The translations under genes and the position numbers were made by a program. Below the pieces are notes generated by a model, which searched no databases, had not been told where the DNA came from, and saw nothing but the letters and a program-made list of their open reading frames with translations. A DNA stretch of 42,225 bases from an uncultured Lactobacillus sp. (GTDB lineage: Bacteria > Bacillota > Bacilli > Lactobacillales > Lactobacillaceae): NCBI RefSeq assembly GCF_902491705.1, contig NZ_CABUIW010000013.1:1-42225 (forward strand). Direction: 5' to 3'. This document shows, one piece after another, positions 38,354 to 42,225 of the stretch. Position 1 is the first letter of the stretch. Every line of letters starts with the position of its first letter.

Positions 38354-39124
38354 ATGAAAAATACTACCGCTGAACGGTTGAAGCAGTTAATGTCCGAAAG
38401 AAATCTGAAACAGGTAGATATATTAAATATGTCTAAACCTTTTCAGAAGTCTTTAGACATTAGCATGGGGAAAAGTACTTTATCTCAATATGTTAGTGGA
38501 AAGCAATCACCTGACCAACCACGTCTTTATTTACTAGCTAAAACATTAAATGTTAGTGAACCATGGCTGATGGGTTTCGATGTAGATAGGAGCCGAAAAC
38601 TTGAAGATAAATTAGAATCCTCTGATATTTCTTCAACTAAACTTATTGGGATTTATGATCAGCTTAACGCAGATCGTAAACGCAATGTCTACCACTACGC
38701 AACCGACCAATTGAGTAAGCAAAAAGACGCCTACTACTCCACGATCGGTGAGAACAAGCACATTGTTTACATATATGGAGCTGTATCTGCTGGTACTGGA
38801 GAATATATACCCCAAGATGATGATAAGCCGGAAAAAGCTATCGTTGAGGGCGTAGTTCCTGATCATGATTTTGCGGTCCGCGTTAACGGTGATTCAATGG
38901 AACCAGTATTCAATAATGGTCAAATCATTTATGTTAACAAGCTAGAGAATTCAGAAGTTCGTAACAACCAATTCGTTATTGCAGAAGTCGATGGCGATTT
39001 CTTTATAAAGAAATTAAGCCTTGAAAATGGGAATGTGCAACTCATTTCATTAAACAAGAAGTATCCGAACATTATTATTCACGAGTATAACGATTTTGCT
39101 ATTCGTGGCGTTGTAATTATTTAA
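38354..39124 (+). CDS. CI-type repressor with S24 autopeptidase domain
   Basis: A 256-residue LexA/CI-type repressor that keeps lysogeny and self-cleaves after DNA damage. Residues about 5-75 are an XRE helix-turn-helix (LKQVDILNMSKPF, STLSQYVSGKQSPDQPRLYL). The C-terminal S24 domain has cleavage site Ala146-Gly147 (GAVSAGTGEY), Ser181 in VNGDSMEPVF and Lys219 in FFIKKLSL. The ATG follows AAAGGAGA; an upstream in-frame ATG would put the start inside the promoter. All catalytic parts are present, so the switch looks inducible. Confidence 0.95.
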   Translation: MKNTTAERLKQLMSERNLKQVDILNMSKPFQKSLDISMGKSTLSQYVSGKQSPDQPRLYLLAKTLNVSEPWLMGFDVDRSRKLEDKLESSDISSTKLIGIYDQLNADRKRNVYHYATDQLSKQKDAYYSTIGENKHIVYIYGAVSAGTGEYIPQDDDKPEKAIVEGVVPDHDFAVRVNGDSMEPVFNNGQIIYVNKLENSEVRNNQFVIAEVDGDFFIKKLSLENGNVQLISLNKKYPNIIIHEYNDFAIRGVVII

Positions 39125-39143
39125 GGTCATACAGGAGTTTATT

Positions 39144-39788
39144 ATGTATAAGGTCACTACTGATAACCATGAAGATACAGTTAAAAATTTTATAGTTGAA
39201 TTACAGAATTGGGTTGAAAGGGAGGACTTATACGGAGGACTGACAAATCAAGATATTCTTGAATATCACTATGACGAAGAAGTTTATCAGTTTGGTCAAT
39301 CCCCGCTTAGCTCTTATGACGTAAAAACTTTAATTACTTATAAAAATAATCATTATCAAGTAACCCTTCAGTTTCGTAATGGTAAGACTTTTAATATAGG
39401 AACTATTACGGATGATGGACAACTAAATGAGCATCTTTCAAAAAGTAATTGTGAGCCACGAATCTTTATTCTTGGTGGTCGATATAAAAGAGTTGTTGTT
39501 GATAAAGAGGGATCCGATCATATTAAAAGTTTCAGGAAGCCATATGAATTTCAAATTAAATTTATGGAAATGTCAATACCTACTGATGTAACTTACACAG
39601 GAGATATAACTTCACAAGAAATGTTAGAACATGATAAGTGGACTAATATAAGTCAGAAAACTGAAAGTTTTGGCAATACTATGGAGGATGTTGGGAATGG
39701 TATAGCCGGTTGTGGCTGTATACTATTTTGCATTATTGGACTAATTATTTTCATTCCACTATTAATAGTTATTATTTCAAATATTTAA
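39144..39788 (+). CDS. Membrane-anchored protein of the lysogenic conversion region, unknown
   Basis: A 214-residue protein 19 bp after the repressor and likely expressed from the same promoter in the lysogen. Residues 1-160 are soluble and acidic (HEDTVKNFIVELQNWVERED, FNIGTITDDGQLNEH, RIFILGGRYKRVVVDKEG). Residues about 185-214 are a single membrane anchor (GCGCILFCIIGLIIFIPLLI), giving a cytoplasmic tail-anchored layout. Genes here commonly encode superinfection exclusion or abortive infection. No family recognised. Confidence 0.7.
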   Translation: MYKVTTDNHEDTVKNFIVELQNWVEREDLYGGLTNQDILEYHYDEEVYQFGQSPLSSYDVKTLITYKNNHYQVTLQFRNGKTFNIGTITDDGQLNEHLSKSNCEPRIFILGGRYKRVVVDKEGSDHIKSFRKPYEFQIKFMEMSIPTDVTYTGDITSQEMLEHDKWTNISQKTESFGNTMEDVGNGIAGCGCILFCIIGLIIFIPLLIVIISNI

Positions 39789-39791
39789 ACT

Positions 39792-39814
39792 AAAAAAGCC
39801 CACGCGCGGTGGGC
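39792..39814 (-). terminator. Leftward terminator in front of the Abi-like gene
   Basis: GCCCAC and GTGGGC pair around a GC-rich five-base loop; only when read leftward is the stem followed by a T-run (six T). No leftward gene is known nearby except the small one at 40666-40848, so the terminator may end a long antisense transcript through the DUF4393 gene. Confidence 0.6.
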
Positions 39815-39830
39815 GGAAGGATGTGATGAA

Positions 39831-40686
39831 ATGAACATTGACCCAAATCAAATTGAAATTTATAAAAAGTTGATTCCTAAATCAACATTGGAACTTCTCC
39901 TTAATCCCCTTGCGAAAGGTATCGGTTATACAACCGCTGGTCTTTTCTATGCTGTATTTGGGAAAATAGCAAAATACGGGGCAGCCAATGAAAAAGAGAT
40001 AAATGATTTACTTGATAGAACAGCAAAAAAACTAGATAAAATTCCAAAGTCAAAACAGACAACTAATAATAAAGGACTGATGTTAAAAGGCTTTGAAGAT
40101 TCTCGTTATTCGTTAAACGACGAATTGATGAGAGAATATTTTTCAACCTTAATAGCAAAAGCTGCTAATAAGGATTATAAAGATAAAATATCTCCAAATT
40201 TTTCAACTATACTTAGTAATCTATCCCCTAGCGATGCTCAATTCTTGAGATTATTCAAAAAAACACTATGAAGAAGCTCCGGGTCTAACAGTAACTCCGC
40301 CCTATTATATAGCAGACGGTCTTCCGCTTGGAAGAGTTGTTTATTTGAATAAAGCAAGACCACTTCATTATTCTGTAAATAGGTCTGACTTAGTCTTAAA
40401 TAAAGAAAAAATTATAAGTTATTCAAAAGAAATTGATAGTTGTGAATCCTTCGGAATTATGAAAAGAAATTATAACCTTTACGATAGAAGATATATAAAG
40501 CAGTTTGAAGAAATGAAAAAATTATCAAATCTTAACTATGATAGAAAACTCTTAAAAGGAGAAATACCAAATCATATTGTTATTAGTACTAATGGTGATC
40601 AACCTTTTAATGATGTGGAATTCCATAGAGGAATGATAAACCTCACACAAATGGGTAAGACTTTCTTACAAATTGTTCTTATGTAA
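39831..40686 (+). pseudogene. DUF4393 / Abi-alpha-like protein, frameshifted at an A7 run
   Basis: The first frame (39831-40271) encodes 146 residues: AKGIGYTTAGLFYAVFGKIA, LMLKGFEDSRYSLNDELMRE, YFSTLIAKAANKDYKDKISP, ILSNLSPSDAQFLRLFKK, typical of DUF4393, a family that includes the Abi-alpha abortive-infection protein. It stops at TGA 40269-40271. Skipping one base in the A7 run (40257-40263) continues HYEEAPGLTVTPPYYIADGL then NKARPLHYSVNRSDL to TAA at 40684-40686, a natural C-terminal half. So one gene of about 284 residues is split by a +1 change: decay, phase variation, polymerase slippage or an assembly error. Confidence 0.75.
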
Positions 40687-40848
40687 ATAACTTGTTATTT
40701 CTTTTAATTTCATCTTTTTATCAAATCGTTGCTCGGTTTGAGCCAAAAACTTTGTAAAAAAATCAGACATTATTCTCATTGCAAAAACTGTTATCAATGA
40801 ACTTAATATTACACTAATAATTACTGATATCATAATTATTCTAATCAT
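40666..40848 (-). CDS. 60-residue membrane protein antisense to the Abi-like gene's end
   Basis: MIRIIMISVIISVILSSLIT is a strong N-terminal membrane span; the rest is charged and helical (DFFTKFLAQTEQRFDKKMKL). GAGGTG is six bases before the ATG, better than most nearby sites. It converges on the DUF4393 gene, overlapping its last 21 bp. Its transcript, if it runs to the leftward terminator at 39792-39814, would be antisense to the whole Abi-like gene. Possible regulator or partner of that gene. Confidence 0.6.
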   Translation of the reverse strand: MIRIIMISVIISVILSSLITVFAMRIMSDFFTKFLAQTEQRFDKKMKLKEITSYLHKNNL

Positions 40849-40969
40849 ATATTACACCTCGAACACTAGTTTATTTAATTGTAACAAAATATAGCCAAAT
40901 ATAGAACCGGTCGATTGGCCGGTTTAAATAGCACTTCAACCAGAACATATGTACGAAAGGAGAATTATT

Positions 40970-42064
40970 ATGGCAACTTATTTTAAGCGTGGTAAAACAT
41001 GGTCAACAAAAGTCCGCTGGTACGACAGTGATGGTAAACGTCATTCTAAATCCAAGTCGGGTTTTTCCACTAAACTCCTTGCTAAGCAATGGGCGGTTGA
41101 TCAAGAAAACAAATTAAACAAGGGCGTACAAATCGCTAAAGAAATTAGCTTGGTCGATTACTACAATAACTGGGTTAATACCTACAAAAAAGATAAACTA
41201 TCAGCAATTACACTTGACCGTTACAAATACACTGGTGAAGCTCTCAAAGAGTTTTTTCACGATGACAAGATAAAATCAATTAACCGTGTGAAGTACCAAG
41301 AATTTATCAATCGATATGGCTCTACTCACGCCCCTACCACAGTTAAAAAGGTTAATTCAATTATTCGTGCCTGTGTTAAGTCAGCAATCCTAGACGATTA
41401 TTTATATAAAGACTTTACTCAGCGAGTAGAGTTAACTGCTAATAAAGATAAGGTCTTAAAAGTTGACTATTTGAATCTCAAAGAAATTCATCAATTGCTA
41501 AGCGCTACAACTGATAAGATTGAACATCGTCCTGGATTTACTAGTCGTTTTATGATCGTTACTGCTATTTACACTGGTATGCGATTGTCTGAAATTCAGG
41601 CCCTAACTTGGAATGATATTGATTGGTTAAACCAGACAATAAACATTAACAAATCATGGGACGCAAAAACTCATGATTTTAAACCGACCAAAACTGAATC
41701 AAGCAATCGAAAAATTAAAGTTAATCCTGAGTTACTCCATTATTTGAAAATCCTTCAAAATAATCGACAATCCAATTTAGTATTTATGAATCAATATGGA
41801 TCGATCCCAACCTCCAATGCAGTCAATAAAATGCTCAGGAACCTCTTAGAGAGCTTAAACATTAATCGACGTAATTTCCACTTTCATTCACTTAGACATA
41901 GCCATGTGGCTCTCCTATTGGCAAATGGGATAGATATATATGCAATCAGCAAGCGATTAGGTCACAGTAATATTTCTATAACCGCTAACACGTATGCTTA
42001 TTTAATTGATGAGTACAAATCAAAAACCGATAAACAGATTATTAACGCCTTATCGAACATATAA
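40970..42064 (+). CDS. int: Tyrosine integrase
   Basis: A 364-residue phage integrase. Residues 1-55 form an AP2-like arm-binding domain (TYFKRGKTWSTKVRWYDSDG); residues 60-155 are the core-binding SAM-like domain; the catalytic domain has Arg205 (TGMRLSE), a Lys near 241, His306 and Arg309 (HSLRHSH), His332 (RLGHSN) and nucleophile Tyr342 (NTYAYL). The full active site is present. The ATG is seven bases from AAAGGAG. It lies 150 bp from the right att core, reading toward it. Confidence 0.96.
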   Translation: MATYFKRGKTWSTKVRWYDSDGKRHSKSKSGFSTKLLAKQWAVDQENKLNKGVQIAKEISLVDYYNNWVNTYKKDKLSAITLDRYKYTGEALKEFFHDDKIKSINRVKYQEFINRYGSTHAPTTVKKVNSIIRACVKSAILDDYLYKDFTQRVELTANKDKVLKVDYLNLKEIHQLLSATTDKIEHRPGFTSRFMIVTAIYTGMRLSEIQALTWNDIDWLNQTININKSWDAKTHDFKPTKTESSNRKIKVNPELLHYLKILQNNRQSNLVFMNQYGSIPTSNAVNKMLRNLLESLNINRRNFHFHSLRHSHVALLLANGIDIYAISKRLGHSNISITANTYAYLIDEYKSKTDKQIINALSNI

Positions 42065-42068
42065 AAAA

Positions 42069-42090
42069 TGGGACCCAAACGGGACCCATT
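42069..42090 (+). repeat. Right copy of paired GGGACCC repeat (possible integrase arm site)
   Basis: TGGGACCCAAACGGGACCC plus three bases, two GGGACCC words 11 bp apart, 20 of 22 identical to 63-84 and in the same orientation. It begins five bases after the integrase stop. Confidence 0.5.
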
Positions 42091-42132
42091 CTCACAAATC
42101 TTCACCATTTTATACAATTCCTTTAAAATCAA

Positions 42133-42177
42133 AAAATCACCGTCAACCCTTTATTATCAAGGATTAACGGTGATTTT
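42133..42177. terminator. Bidirectional terminator at the prophage right end
   Basis: Perfect 11-bp arms AAAATCACCGT and ACGGTGATTTT enclose a 23-base loop. T-runs follow on both strands. It ends the integrase transcript and shields the phage from host transcription entering from the right. Confidence 0.8.
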
Positions 42178-42212
42178 ACTATTCTTCACAACTCTCTACA
42201 ATTCTTAAAAAA

Positions 42213-42225
42213 TGCCCCAAACAGG
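42213..42225. other. Putative attR core (13-bp direct repeat)
   Basis: Exact copy of the first 13 bases of the window, 148 bp past the integrase stop. See the attL entry for the reading and the caveat about circular assembly. Confidence 0.7.

Noticed and set aside
40900..40935. Hairpin AACCGG/CCGGTT before the integrase gene as a terminator
   Set aside because: Only TTTAAAT follows; too weak to call. Its CCGG core resembles the late repeats but stands alone.

Overview
This window reads as one complete, integrated temperate siphophage (prophage) of a low-GC lactic acid bacterium, most like Limosilactobacillus/Lactobacillus. The basis is AT-rich DNA with GGAGG-type ribosome binding sites, a GH25 endolysin with Trp/Tyr-rich wall-binding repeats, DUF1056/DUF806/BppU-type Lactobacillales phage proteins, and classic gene order. 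The host is inferred from protein style, not from a database search. The same 13-bp word (TGCCCCAAACAGG) sits at both extreme ends and is the likely att core. Paired GGGACCC repeats lie just inside both ends and look like integrase arm sites.

Layout from the right end, which is the order of the phage programme. 40970-42064 is the tyrosine integrase (+). 39144-40848 is a lysogenic-conversion segment with a membrane-anchored unknown protein, a frameshifted DUF4393 (Abi-alpha-like) gene, and a small antisense membrane-protein gene. 38354-39124 is the S24/CI-type repressor (+), separated from a divergent Cro-like gene (-) by an operator region with three dyads and two good promoters; a fourth dyad lies beyond cro. 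From 38186 down to about 27063 is the early operon (-): small proteins, Gp157-like protein, NUMOD4/HNH homing endonuclease, a DEAD-box helicase broken by a frameshift at its P-loop, Sak4-like ATPase, DUF669 protein, prim-pol primase, VapE-like helicase, an iteron-bearing possible origin, a VRR-NUC nuclease and many small ORFs. Three genes inside this part of the map are on the + strand: a toxin-antitoxin pair and two orphans.

At 25823-26269 lies an ArpU-type late regulator. Immediately beyond its stop are five CCGG repeats spaced 10-11 bp, a strong candidate for the late-promoter activator site. The following ~850 bp (24977-25822) have no convincing protein but are dense in hairpins, with a tRNA-Lys-like gene and a second tRNA T-arm mini-fold; this is the least explained part of the window.

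From 24976 down to 1778 is the late operon (-): HNH-kinase fusion, terminase small and large subunits, DUF1056, portal, prohead protease, HK97 capsid, HeH-domain protein, head-tail connectors, major tail protein, frameshifted tail assembly chaperone, tape measure with 90-bp repeats, Dit, a tail hydrolase with a lysozyme-like region and an M23 peptidase, modular baseplate/receptor-binding proteins, two holins and the endolysin. The left end (142-1632) carries two toxin-antitoxin modules (RelB/YoeB-type and MazEF), each with its own promoter, operator repeats and terminators.

Several small genes described here have no long open frame or use GTG/TTG starts; they were called from Shine-Dalgarno spacing and gene overlap.
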